Positions 1 through 12,757 of a stretch of 64,000 nucleotides of DNA are shown in pieces. Location of the stretch: positions 1-64,000 of the forward strand of contig RCAB01000208.1 in assembly GCA_003640385.1 (NCBI GenBank), given 5' to 3'. The notes beneath the pieces were generated by a model. It was not told the DNA's origin. It did not search any database and saw only the letters and a program-made list of their open reading frames with translations. Numbering within the stretch: the first letter of the stretch is position 1; each line of letters opens with the position of its first letter. Made by a program: the position numbers and the translations under genes. The DNA is from Setaria digitata (taxonomy: Eukaryota > Nematoda > Chromadorea > Rhabditida > Setariidae).

Positions 1-68
1 TCTTAATTGGAACTGATTAGTTGTAAAATGGAAAATAATTCTCCTCCTACATCTATCTTTCACACTAG

Positions 69-3000
69 TTTGTGGCAAAACACTGGCAGAAGAATTTGGT
101 GAGTTACGTCTGGATGGTAGTGGTACCGTATGTCAGTGGCGTATAATTTCCGCAATGGGTGAATTTATTGTCCTCAACGTGTCAACGCTTGATTTACCGT
201 CACCGAAACGTGATTGCGCTTCCGAAAGGGATAATTTTTTGATTGTTAGAGATGGCCATTATGTTGGCTCACCAATTTTAGGTTCATTTATGTGAATTTT
301 TTTTTTTTTTTATTAATTATTCAACTTTCGAGCTGTTTTTATTTTTTTCTTTCGAACATATTATTTGAATAATTTATTTCTGATCAAGCAATTTCAAAAA
401 AAAAAAAATTTATATATTCGATTTTAGTTCTATTTTTTGCTCATAAAAAAATCATTTCCTAGTGCATAATTTCATTCAAACAACTTAAATATTAAAAAAT
501 ATTTAATTAAAATTGAAACCAACTTCTGTCAAAGTATAGCTTCTTCTTTTGTTTGTTTTCAAGTGATAATTAACCATTTTGTTTCATTATCAATCTATTT
601 AATTTTTAATTGATTGTTTCAGACAAGTTGTGTGGTGGTGTAATATCACGGACAATCATTTCAACCGGCAATAGACTTTTTGTTCAATCACAAACATCAT
701 ATCCTGTTTATTCCATTTTTGCACATTATATCGGTTTGTATCTTCCTTCCTTTTTTTTGATTTTATTCCAATAATTCATAAACTTAAAGCTTTATAGTTA
801 TTTCATTAATAAGAACTTTTAGCTGTTTGCGGTGGACATATTATTGGTGATGTTGGTACCATACAAAGTCCACGATATCCAGAAAGCTATATGCCTGATG
901 AGGAATGCAAATGGCTTATCACAGTACAAGAAGGCTATCAAGTTGCTTTAACGTTTCAATTTTTCAATGTTAGTTGATCATATAAAAATTATCACTTTAA
1001 CGTTTCAATTTTTCAATGTTAGTTGATCATATAAAAATTAGCAACAAGAGAATTGAAAAATTTTCAATGATTAATTTGAAAAAAGTTTCACCAATTTGAA
1101 TTAACTATTCGACGAATTTTGTTAACTCTAATTTAATTTATGAATTGTTAGTTATCAAAACTACAACTCACGATTCAGCATTCTAAAAATCTTAATTTGT
1201 ATCAGTTAAGAAATAAATGATTCTAGAAGACATCGCTACTTATGACATTGTAAAGCCTAGCGAAGCTCACGTTAATATCTTTAACAATATTTTTGGTTTT
1301 AATTTTTCTCAGTTTCTATTGAAATTTTTTATCGCTTTTTATTATAATTATCAATTTAAAGAGAGTTGAAATAATTTCATAAATTTTTTAGTAAAGAAAT
1401 CATTGACAAAGATTTAAATTCAGCTTGAAACACATAAAGACTGTATATACGATCGGTTAGAAATATACGATGGTACGGTAGTGGAATCAACGGCATTACT
1501 TTCCAAGTTATGTGGCCAGGTAAAGTCTATATCTGTCCAAATTTTAAGGAACAATAATGGAAATTAGCATTAAAAGCTATGAATTTAACCTCCTTAACTT
1601 CCTGTTTAATATTTTTCATACCACAGTTATCAATGATTGAAGTTATCCAGTCTGTCTTAAAGTTGCGAAAGCAATTTAGAAGTGCATCTCATTAAATTAT
1701 ATTAATTGTATTTATTTTATCACAGATAGTGGCCAAATCAGTTGTNGGAAAGCAATTTAGAAGTAATATTTTAGAAGTGCATCTCATTAAATTATATTAA
1801 TTGTATTTATTTTATCACAGATAGTGGCCAAATCAGTTGTTTCACATTTCAATACGGCTTTATTGCTGTTTATTTCGGATAGTTCGGTACAAAAGGCAGG
1901 TTTTCATATCAGCTTCACTAAAGGTTCTTTTTTTTTTCTATGTGATCAATTTATAGCTTAATATTCATATTCTTAGTATTCATCACTATTATTACTAGCT
2001 TTTTTATTTATTTAAGCTTCTAATATTCATTTATATTTATCTTTATTCATATATTTATGTTTATCTTTGCCTAAAAAAAATTATCCATCATTATCCTATC
2101 AATATTTATGATTAAATAGGACTGGTGAATATATCTTTGAAAAAAATTTGTAATCCTAAGAAAAAATATGAATTTAAATAATTTCAGAAATGGATGAATG
2201 CAAATCAGATAATCATGGATGTGAACATCGTTGTATCAACAGAATTGGTGGTTATGAATGTGAATGTAATATCGGTTATTCATTACGTTCTGATGGTAAA
2301 ACTTGTCAAAGTAAGGAATTGCTGGAAAACTGATAAAATTATCAGTTCATTCTGTGATAATCAATCATACCTGTAGAGCACATTCTAAAGTAACTAATTT
2401 TATTTAAAGATTTAAATTGTCAATTTCATACGTATCATAGCAAATTTTCAGGTACATGTGGCGGTATTATCAAAGCATCCAGCGGAACTTTTCATAGTCC
2501 AAATTATCCATTAAATTATTCACCACTCAAAACATGTGTTTGGCAAATTGAAGCAGATGTTGAATATCAAATTATTGTTAATTTCACATATTTCGACGTG
2601 GAAGGAATGAAATCAGCATGTTCCTACGATTATGTTCTCATTCAGAATGATGAAGGAATTGAAGAACGCTATTGTGGACATTATAATTCGTTGGTTTATA
2701 CGTCAACAACAAATCGAATTAAAGTTCTATTCGTTTCCGATAATACGGTTAGCCAATTTTGAAAGTTTATCCTCTTCATTCTATGCAATTATTACTTTTG
2801 CATTTGTTAAGCAGTAATCAGAACCAAATGGAATACTATCCAGTGATCGAACAAAGTGACAATAATTTTCCAGTACATTTAGCCAGGGCAGTGAGAATGA
2901 GCAATATTCGAAAATAAAAAAATTTTGTGGGAAAAGTTTTTCATCTCATATTTGCCTCTTGTGAATGTACCGCACTGATATGTGTCATTTATTTTCTAGA

Positions 3001-5342
3001 TTGAAAAAAATGGCTTTATGGCATATTTTATCACTGATTTAGATGAATGTCGTAACAATAATGCCGGTTGTCAACAGCGTTGCACAAATACAATTGGTCT
3101 TGTAGTTTTATTTTTTAATTCTATATATTAGAATTATTGGAAATTAATTACTGCGTTTAATTCATTAGGATGCATTGATAGAGCAATTGTTAGATTATCA
3201 GAAATACTAGAGCATAAGTTTTCATGTTTTTTTCTTTTTTTTTCGGTAAGTATCAACATCGATTGAAAAAAAGTCACATTTTAGCTACTTTTCAAAAAGT
3301 TGAAATGTCCCATTTACGAAAATAGATTAGAGAAAATGATTTGACTTGAAGGTTCGATGTAGAGCAATATTTTTCATTTGTAAAACTTCAAAATTTAAGA
3401 ATTTTCAGGATCATATCAGTGCGAATGTGAAAGTGGATATGTTTTAGCAGATGATGGCCATAACTGTAAGGAAGGTGGTTGTAATTTACAGCTATATGAT
3501 CCAGAAGGTGAAATTACTTCACCAAATTATCCACTTGATTATCCAAACGGAAAAAATTGTAACTGGCATTTTGTAACTACACCAGGACATCGTCTGTCTC
3601 TTGTGAGTTCTATCATTACTAATCATTACTTTATTTTTTTGGAACGAGAAAAAGATATGGAATTATTAATTTAACTTACCCAATTATGACAAATTTTGGA
3701 TTCTAATAATCGTGGCAGAAAAAAATTCGATGAAATATAAGTGATTATCGTAAATTCATTTTCTTTCCTGCCTTTTTTTTGATGATTTATTACCAAAACT
3801 GTGAAAAAACGCTTTGCAGTCATTTGAAGAATTCGTGTTTGAAGAACACAAAACATGTAAATATGATCATATTCAAGTATTCGATGGTGGAAGCAGTGAT
3901 GATACATTGCTGGGAATCTTTTGTGGTAGTGATGTGCCACCAAATATACAATCAACATCGAATCAGTTATTTATGGCAATGTTTACAGACGCTAGTGTTG
4001 ATCGCCGTGGTTTCAAGGCTTTCTATTCCTCAGGTATGCCAGGAAATAGATGCTACCGCTGTAAACTAGAATTATAGCAAAGTTTACTGAAATATATATT
4101 AAAAAAGTAGTCCATTTCCTGTTGATCTGCACTAATCGTACAAGACATTTATATCACATGATAATTGATAACAAAAAAGTTCCATTATCAACCTAATCAG
4201 CACAAAGCTATTGTAAAATAGCTATATACAACATCAAATACGCTTGAATGAAACTATGAGATAGCGATTTTCTGATTCTGAATGTTCCACTACAAACTGC
4301 TTTGATAGTTAAATTTGAAAGAAATTTATTCGACAATTTCACTAAATTTAAATCCGTTATTCGATTGCAGTTTGTGGTGGTAATTTGAAGGCGGAAGAAA
4401 CTGTCGGTTTTATTTACTCTCATGCTCGTTACAGCGATGGTAAATACGAGAAGAAGATGAGGTAAACTAATAACATTTGAAGTTTTAGAATATGATTTCT
4501 TCCATTACTTTCATTTATATACTAATTAAATAGCAAAAATTTCACTTGTTTAGATGATAGCTCCTTTTCAGTCCTGTTAGCTTAAGAGGTTTATAACGTT
4601 CTTTTATGATAACCTACTGCTGGTGATATACATGAGTTCACGTACGTATAGATGGACGCTGGGTCATTCCTTGCTGAAATATCGTTTCAGATGTGAGTGG
4701 CAAATCATGGCGGAATCAAGTCGTGGTGTGAATCTTCGCTTTGCACAGTTCGATTTGGAACGTGAAGCAAATTGCGAATTCGATTATGTCGAGATTTATG
4801 ATGGAGATGAACGTCTAGAAGAAAACCGTGTTGCACGTTACTGTGGTGATAAGGTAATTTACTTCATGATAGAGTGATAAAAAATCAAGAACACATCCGA
4901 ATACCCCGGCATTCCATGCAATTAGACCTTTTGCTGACTGTTTACAAACCACCACGCTATATGCTGCTAATTCCTAATCATCCAGTCGTTGATGAGACTC
5001 TGTTGGTGGCACGGAATTTGTTTCTTGTAAATCCTATCCAATATATAGCCATTATGCTCTATCATTTCTTGATATTGTCAAGTTATTCAATTTGAAGAGA
5101 ATTATGTATATATGAAGTCAAATCCACGTTGTCCACTATACAACAAAAACGAAAAATTTTTCAAGCTACCACCATCGTTCACATCAACCGGGAAAAGTTT
5201 GCTACTGATTCTGATTACGGATGAATCCGAAGAGCAGAAAGGTTTCATTGCGGAATATCGATCAAGTACACCAGGTACATCAGCTCCATTCACTTCAACA
5301 ACCCGTCGTCCTCCACGTGAACCAATTATCAATAATTACTGA
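69..5342 (+). CDS. nas-39: Tolloid/BMP1-type astacin metalloprotease, C-terminal CUB/EGF part (5' truncated)
   Basis: The 3' part of a secreted tolloid-family protease, which in animals matures procollagen and frees BMP ligands outside the cell. Exons that keep one frame: 69-281, 623-733, 823-968, 1424-1519, 1821-1923, 2188-2310, 2452-2747, 3000-3096, 3409-3602, 3820-4033, 4371-4461, 4691-4853, 5166-5342 (about 673 residues). Domain order seen: CUB (exons 1-2), CUB (3-5), calcium-binding EGF beginning MDECKSDNHGC (6), CUB (7 and start of 8), EGF with DECRNNNAGC (8-9), CUB (9-10), CUB (11-13), then a short Ser/Thr/Pro tail ending EPIINNY. The CUB marks CGG and SPNYP are present. This is exactly the post-protease order of BMP1/tolloid and of C. 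elegans nas-39; the astacin domain would lie left of the window. CUB 1 is divergent: no SPNYP-like motif. The last exon needs an unusual TTTTTCAAG acceptor. Confidence 0.9.
961..1037 (+). repeat. Tandem duplication carrying a second copy of a splice donor
   Basis: A stretch of about 45 bases (from ttaacgtttcaatttttcaa to the end of atcatataaaaatta) is repeated directly. The first copy holds the end of the CUB exon and its donor AAT|gttagt; the second lies in the intron and repeats the exon end and the donor. The exon chain works in frame with the first donor. Confidence 0.8.
1676..1845 (+). repeat. Near-identical duplication across an N (likely assembly join)
   Basis: About 70 bases, including the acceptor tttatcacag and the first 23 bases of the tolloid exon at 1821, occur on both sides of the single N at 1746. 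Only the right copy continues into the exon. The N in the middle makes an unresolved overlap of contigs or haplotypes likelier than a real duplication. Confidence 0.75.
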
Positions 5343-6467
5343 ATCTCGCAATGATGCGCTAATGATAACTGGAAAACTATTATTTAGCCAGTATGTGTGC
5401 TTAGTTCTACCTTCCTGGTATATTCCCATACATATCAATTCTCATATTACCTCATACTGGTTTCATTGTTGAATTCTCCTCTCTTTTAATGTTTCTTTTT
5501 CGTTGTTTTTTTTTTCCCTTCTTTTTCGTTACCTGAAATGTATGCCATCTGATATCGGAAGGAAGTATAACGATACTTTGAATGGAACTGCCTTTAATCC
5601 ATTTGTTTGTTAGCCAAATCATTCCAACAACTTCTGTTATCACTTCATTTCCAATAAATAATAAGCATTTAACAATACAATAAAATGACGTTATGTTAGT
5701 TAATTAGTTATATTAGTTTTGCATATTGATAAATTTGTTAGTGATAAAGAAGGAACAACTCGAGTAATGAGGCAAGGATGAAAAAGAAAAATGAAAAAAC
5801 TGAAAGAACTGTAAGTCCTCTCAAGAGAGAATAAGTGCATATATTAGCATAAAATGTAAAATCAAATAAAGTGCCCGAAGATGATCAGACGGCTGAATGG
5901 AGATTTTTGTGCAGTTTGAAAATACTATTTTCCTGCTTATAAATATCCAATTCGCTATCCTGGTTGCCGTTAATAATTTGAGCCCAAATTACAATCACAA
6001 CAGTAACACAAATATACATTCAAGTCGACCGGGATTATTTGATACATTATGTCTTCCGGTACGTTACAAGAGTGAACACCAGATGCTCCCGAAAAGAGAT
6101 TAAAACTTACTAAATTCCAATACTTCGCATTCACTTGCCTTCCTCGTTCCTGTTGTTTAACTAATTAATGAACTACCTTTCCTGGACAGGAAATACACCG
6201 GTTTGCTTCATTTTATCACAAAACGGAGCACGAAACGCAACTTTTCACTGCAATCACTGCCGTGAAAATCCAACCGAAAGGTTGATAGACGTTTTGCTAG
6301 GAGAGTCTGTTATTTCACTGAAATGTTTCTTTAGCTCTTCTTTAAGTATCACGTTGCGGACGTGTGGTTTTTGCAGTATAATAATCAACTGTAACGGTAA
6401 AATACTTGACATAAAAATTAGATACGATTGGAGTCATCGATAGTTAACTATAATCATCAAATAATTG
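5343..6467. other. Intergenic region between tolloid and GRIPAP1-like genes
   Basis: About 1.1 kb with no convincing coding exon. A possible polyadenylation signal AATAAA lies at 5653-5658, some 310 bases after the tolloid stop. The short open frames here show no splice-site support or family resemblance. Confidence 0.5.
5653..5658 (+). terminator. Possible polyadenylation signal of the tolloid gene
   Basis: Exact AATAAA hexamer, the first after the stop codon in sense orientation that I noticed. Such hexamers are common by chance in A/T-rich DNA. Confidence 0.35.
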
Positions 6468-6496
6468 CAGTAAGATTTGTGTATCAGAACGAAACA

Positions 6497-8961
6497 ATGT
6501 CTATCACGAATGATATCCCTGATAATGGACCGAGGAGCAGTACGGTTGGCATTACTAGCGCATCAATATCGGAGGAGGAATTCTATCGTTTGCAAGAGCA
6601 GCTTCTCGAACTACGAAATCGTAATTATGAATTACTGGAAGAGAACAGACGTCAACAAAATTACATCAACAGTTTACCCTCCAAAGGAGCTGAAGCACTG
6701 TTGTTTGCTTCCAAGGTATGATTTTGCACTCTTTAACGAACCAAAATGATTTTTATTCCCGGAAAATTGAAAGCAATTTTGTTATTTTTTTCATTAGTGT
6801 TAGGTTATTTGCACTTGAGAAATGCTGTTAAGAAATTCATCTATAAATATGCACAGGAACTATGATTATCCTAGCAATATCTAGTAAGCTGATGGTATTT
6901 TTATATTTTCATACATCGATTAGCTTGAATTGATCTTATTAAAAGTATCACCAATATCTTTAGCTGAACTAGAAAAGCGTAAAAACATGGAAATATTCAA
7001 GATAACTTCATCTAAGTGAATTTCGGTCAGTTACTTTGATTGAGCCTTGATTAAAATATTCAGCTTGTTGGTCGAAAGAAGGATAAGGATAACTCGAACG
7101 AAAAGTTAGAGAATGAAGTTCGTCTTCTGCAGCAAAAACTATCATCACAGGAAGAGGAATTTCGCTTGCAACAATCAACACTTCTTTCAGAATTGAATAA
7201 GGTTAATTAATTTGCGAATTACAAGTCAAATTGTTTGATGTTCGGCAAGAATCATTTCCCATACAGAGGAGTTCACTATGTTAAACTTGGAGAGGTAAGT
7301 GCAGTTAGGCCGTAAAAGATGTTCTAGGTCGATTGGGAACTTAAGCTATTCTGTATTAGCCATTTTTCCTTTTTAATTTCATATTTCTTTATTTTTACTA
7401 TAATTGCTATTTTATTTTTTTGGTATGATATTTGACTTTAGTATCACGATGGATCGCAAAGCTTAACTCAATTCGTTAATTATAAAGCATGTCTTTCGCA
7501 CCCTATTAGGTTTTTTGGATCCTACAGCTCGATTCCCAACCTGGAATCTGGGAGTCGGCGAGATATTTCTGTGCTAGATGAACAGGAGGGAAGGATTTAG
7601 GTAGCAAAAGGAACTACAGAAATGGAAATGAAAGTGAAGGGACAAAAGAAACACGGAGATTATCAACATCAATGTCACTTCTCGAACATATTGCAGGTCA
7701 CCCACCAGGTGTTCCAGGTCGGGATTATGGAGTCCTTGAGTTCTAACCGCAAAATAGGACTGATGGGTTAGTAAGGCATTGTTCCTTGTCCATTCTCCTT
7801 ACTAGTAGTCGTTATTTTGGTTCTTTTTTGGATGATATTATGTTTTAGATCATTAGTTGTCGTTATTTTGGTTTTTTTTTTTGGTTTTTTTTTTTTTCGG
7901 ATAATGTGATTTATCTGGTCTTATATGATTTAATTTCATTGTAAGCAGTTTAAAATTCCCAGTCATTTGCAGCTGAATGTGAAATTAGCTCTGTCGCCTT
8001 CAATGTTTTTAATTTTAATTAAATTTCAGTTAGTGCTGAATTTAAGAGAAGTGACTGCTAGTGATTGAATGGGTATATCTCCAACTTTTATTTCTCCTCT
8101 CTTTTTATTTCTCTTTTCTTTTCACTTCCTAATGATTCCTTAACTTCCATAATTTCTAGGAATTACTGGTTAAAGATCTTTTCAAATGTATCACTGTGGA
8201 TATTTAGGTCGTAAAACAGTGTGAACTTCTGGAAGTGAAAGCGAAAGAAAACGGCGAAAATATTGACAATAATTATTTGGCAGGTATTAATTGTATGAAA
8301 ATTGTTTCGTCTCGTAAAGTCTTTTTCAAGACACGGAGTCCATTTGCTTTATCATGCTTAATTTTATTTACTATATTTTATCCTTAATGAAGTAATTTTT
8401 ATTCAGAACGAAATAAAAGTGATATGAAAGAACTGATGAAGACGAATTCCGATTTACAAATGGAAGTTTCCTTGCTTAAAGGTCTTTTTTTTTGTGGTGT
8501 TGGTCGTTATTGATTTTAATACAAATTTTCGATATAGTAAGGTTAAGAAACGCATGCTTAGCAAATTAATCTTATTTAAACAAATCAATGTTTAGTTTGT
8601 GTGCTAGAAAAGATATTCCATTTTCAGAAGTGCTAACGAAAAAAGACTTGCTGATAGCTCAATTAAAAACTTCAAGTGAGGAGGTGCTATCATCGAAAGA
8701 AGTATTGATCGAAGAGATCAGCATAGAGCGACAGAGGTAATAGTTTAGTATTTTTTGTTATAATTTGAACTTTATGGAATCCATGTTACAGATCAGCGAA
8801 TTTGCAATCTGAGCTACAAGAGGCTTTAAAACTGTGCACAATTAATAAAGAAATGCTCAAAGAAAAAGATGAAGCAATCAAAGCTTTGCAAAGCTTTTAT
8901 GAAAAGGAAAAAGTCAATACGACCGATAAACAGTCACAAACTGATAATTTGGGGGTGAGTG

Positions 8962-8992
<31 letters not shown>

Positions 8993-11665
8993 TGTGTGTG
9001 GAATTGTCGGTTATTACATGATTAAATTTAGTGATGGAAAATCTCTATCTCTTGTACTATTGGAGCAGCTATTCCAAGATCTAATAAAAAGTATGTATTT
9101 ACTTGTGAGCAATTTCTTTTCTTTTTTTTTTTTTTTGAAATTCTGACTTTCAAATCTTAATAATTGAAGGATATTGATGAATTAAAAGAATATGCGAGAA
9201 ATCTAGAAGTAGAATGCGAAAGGCTGCGCATGATTGAGGACGATGTTTCAAAAAAGACTGCGTTGTTGAAGGAGGGACAAAAATTGCAGAACATACTTGA
9301 AATGGAGTTACAGACTGCAAAAACTGAAATTATAGCTGAAAAAGTTTGTTTCTCATGAATCTGTTATTAGGGAAGAAAATTTACTTGTTATTATTTGATT
9401 CCTGAGCAGTTCTGTTGGAATTGTGCTCAGTTATTTCTGTGCATTTATTTCTTTTTACCACTGAATTATAAACCGAGTTTTATACGAGTGATGAAACATG
9501 TCTTGCCATCTTTCATACCCTCTTTCAATCCTTCTGTTGACTCTGTGTTAGTTCAGCTATGCTTGTGGGAAATATTAATATTAAAATCTGGACGAAATCA
9601 ATTTGAACTGGTAAACTTTTAGGAAAAAAATATAGCAGAAGAAGCAGCTTGGGAGGAAATGAAGCAAGGATTTGCCACTGAAATTCAGGCATTAAGCATG
9701 CAAGTGCTGGAATTGCAACGTTCGAAAGAAGAAGTATAATTTTTTCCGCTTAAATTAGACAAGCCTCTTAAATCCTTTTCTTGCTATTATATTTGGTTTC
9801 CTTTTTTGCTTAGGTTTGTAATGAACGTTTCTGCTTTTCACTGATTATTTGAATTTATAGGAGCAGGCTTCAGCAGCGCAAAATTTTGAATTGATTAAAG
9901 TAGCACTGGAAACCAAAATTAAAGAGGATGAGGAGGAGATCAGGAGAAAGGATGAAGAAATGACAGTAGCACTCAAAAAACAGGTAGGTATTGGCTTCTC
10001 TTATCTCTCTATTTCAGTAAGTGGAAATAGGGCTGTTTTTCAAGACATTTGAGAATGCTGTTACTTGAGCAATTCAATTCATCCATTTCAATATATTTCA
10101 CGCCATTAAATAATTATTTTTATGGGGCTATTATTGATGCTAGATTTTACGTATACTTTTTTCTCAGTCATCGATGGTCAAGGAATTACGACGTCAAGTA
10201 CAGTCGGAGAAAAAACGCGCTGAACAAGCTGAAAAGCATTTGGACGATGTTCTCGGTATGGGTGATGCTAATGTTTATGCACATAGTGAGTTTTTTCCTC
10301 TACAGTATACAATATACAGCGTAGCCTGCTTGCTTGTTTGTTGGTTTAATTAATGACTTCTCTCATAAGAAAAAAAAAAATATTTCCAAATGCCTGACCT
10401 CCTATCGTTGAAATATCTTTTGGAGAGGATTTAATTGCAGATAGCTCTCGAATACGAATTGGTGGATCACCATCAACTCTCTCAGATCGCTTTAAAGTAA
10501 AAGGCGATGGAGAATCCAGCATATGCTCATGGGCATTTGTAGCAGAACCGGACAGAAATTCTTGTCAAGTATGTTTATTTGAAATTGCTGATGAGACTTG
10601 ATCTCGATGGGACCAGAAAGTGAAGTTTTTTTATTCGAACAGTGTGAGACGTAACATAACGTAATAAAGTGTGAAATGAAGTTTAAAGCTATAGCCAAAT
10701 CATTCTTTCCATTTTTCACTCTTTTTGTATCACTTTTTATATCGCTTTCTATATCACTTTTGTGGTTATAAATAGTTGTCGTCATCTTGTGTGCGGTATT
10801 CCTTATACTGTATGACAGTATATATTTTAAAGAAGTAATTTGATATTCTTTCCGAATGATTACGTTTAAGCTGACAAATTAAGTCAACATATTATTGTTA
10901 TAATGTGAAATGGCGAGAGAAATCTTTGCAGAATTTCGATGAAGAAAGTTCCTGTTCAGCATCGATTTTAGAAGCTGATAATGCAGAATTAATTAGTCGT
11001 TTAGCCGTTTTGCAAAAAAAACATGCCGAGACTCTTGATCGGGTAAGTGTTTCTTTTTTCAAGTTTTATTAGCTGCGTTGTTTTGGAAAAAAAGGAAAAG
11101 CGAATTTGTCGATTTGTTTTTTTCAGTTAAACATGATTGAGGAGGAGAACACTTTATTGCGAAAAGAAGTAAATGAAAAGAGTGAAGTGATAGCAGAGTG
11201 GATTCGTACAATACCTGATACTAACCACAATTCACAAATAGCAAACACATCTCCTGGTATCATATTGTTAGATTAATTTTTTTTTTCCTCTAAAATTTCT
11301 GAAGTTGTGCTTTTTTTGGCTTGTTCGTTTCCTTTCAAATTTGGTAACTGTTAGTGGTTTGAGGTTTGAGGTTTCGTCGTATGCTTGAAATAGTTCGTGT
11401 GGACGAATCAGCTGCTGATATACGTGATATGAATCGACGATTGCAACGAATGCTTGAGGAAACTCTGTCGAAAAATCTTGTTTTGCAAAAGGTAATTCTG
11501 GACTGTATTCCCTTCAATTTCCAGTACCTTTTTAATGAATAATTACTTTTGATATAATAACTCTCACATTTTTCAAATGTATATTTAAACTGTATTTGTT
11601 CGTAGTTACAAGGTTTTGTGTTTTTGCAGAACATCCAAACATTGTTGGAAAAGGATGGTAACTAA
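6497..11665 (+). CDS. GRIPAP1: GRIPAP1/GRASP-1-like coiled-coil protein
   Basis: Fifteen exons keep one frame: 6497-6715, 7064-7201, 8208-8283, 8407-8481, 8628-8736, 8792-8954, 9170-9343, 9623-9733, 9861-9983, 10168-10285, 10441-10568, 10932-11042, 11127-11256, 11364-11491, 11630-11665; 612 residues. The N-terminus SEEEFYRLQEQLLELRNRNY and the segment KLSSQEEEFRLQQSTLLSEL match the start of vertebrate GRIPAP1; the C-terminal RMLEETLSKNLVLQK matches its end. Nearly all of it is Glu/Lys/Gln-rich coiled coil, apart from a Ser-rich stretch around RIGGSPSTLSDRFK. GRIPAP1 is a Rab4 effector in recycling endosomes. The protein is shorter than the roughly 840-residue human one. The start was chosen because an acceptor (attgcag, ending 6470) sits 26 bases upstream, a possible trans-splice site; the ATG at 6428 lies before it. 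The acceptor at 11364 is TTTGAG rather than TTTCAG; only this one avoids stops and keeps frame. Confidence 0.88.
7202..8207 (+). other. GRIPAP1 intron 2 with an internal GC-richer island
   Basis: The longest intron of this gene (1.0 kb). Positions about 7440-7790 are much less A/T-rich than the rest and contain a short frame with SNILQ before a possible donor. I recognise neither a protein domain nor a known repeat. Confidence 0.4.
8980..9000. repeat. (TG)n microsatellite
   Basis: About ten TG units directly after a T18 run, in an intron of the GRIPAP1-like gene. Confidence 0.9.
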
Positions 11666-12757
11666 TGCACTCGTATACAAACAGATGACCTAATTCGCTC
11701 CTGAAAGACTCAAGTGAAAATTTTTTTGTAAAGAGTACTGAAATTTTCCAGTTCCAGTATGTCCAGTTCACAACAAGTGTATCTGTTTTCTTCATGTAAA
11801 TTTTAGATAAGGAAATCTAAAGGCACGAATAGTATCAGTGGTATTAAAACCCTATCTGGATTATTAAGTGCTAGTTGCAGGTGTCTTTTTCATAACAGTA
11901 TAAATTGTATATAAATCACTTAACCAATGCTTATTCTATAGCTTATATGCCGTGGTGGAATTTTGATGGGAAAATTTATGGTTGCGTCTTATACAAATTG
12001 GGGAAAGCTGTTGTCAGAAAAGCCTTTGTTGGTACTGACGATGTTTGCATTCAGTATTCATGTTGTTGAGTAAGGCAAACTAGGATCAGCTGGTGTTAAT
12101 TAAGGGACACGAAATGTGGTGTGTATTGCTTGCATTACGATATCACCACAAATCACATACTTGTTGATATTATTTTGTTTCATTCAATTTATTCGAGGTT
12201 GTGATCAACTAATGACAAATCTTGTTTTCTTTGTGCAATCTGCATTGTAACCAGTACGTAGAAAGATTTATTGTATAAATAAATTTAGTGCAGTCTGAAT
12301 CCAACTTTATATATTGGCAATGTTAAATTATTCTAACATTATTTTGAAATTTAATAACTTAGAACTCTAATTTTAAACCAGATAATGTTTCTAGTTTCTG
12401 TCGCGGTCTGGTGGGGCTCATTTGCTTTAACTATTGAAGCAGGTGACAAACTTCTTCGCTTAGTAGAAAATTCTGATTTTTCCTTGAAGCAGAATATTTG
12501 GCACGGAATACGGAAGTTGGTATTTTCCCACAGAAATGTTGTATTACTTCTAAGGATAACCGAAGCAGGACGATTTAATAATGGACAGAATAAGTGGAGA
12601 GATGCTTGCTCTTAGTTTATTTGTGATATTGGTTTGGGATATGAAATTAGTAGCAGTTTTGAGGCACATTGAAATTTTAGGGAATATTCGGCGTTGTTTA
12701 AATTGTCTTTCAAATTATCCGAGGTTGTGTTCTCGTTGGTAATATGACGGCAATGAG
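11666..12757. other. Intergenic region before MON1
   Basis: About 1.1 kb. An open frame at 12385-12615 (starts MFLVSVAVWW) is present but has no family resemblance or splice support. The missing first exon of MON1 probably lies here. Confidence 0.4.

Noticed and set aside
4874..5095. 73-codon + frame between the last two tolloid exons
   Set aside because: Intron sequence: joining the CUB exon at 4853 to 5166 restores the family alignment.
6428..6470. Upstream ATG extending the GRIPAP1-like protein
   Set aside because: It lies before the acceptor ending at 6470, so it is probably not in the mature mRNA, and family similarity starts after 6497.
12385..12615. 76-codon + frame before MON1 (MFLVSVAVWWGSF)
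   Set aside because: Not in phase with the next MON1 exon through any good donor and no family resemblance.
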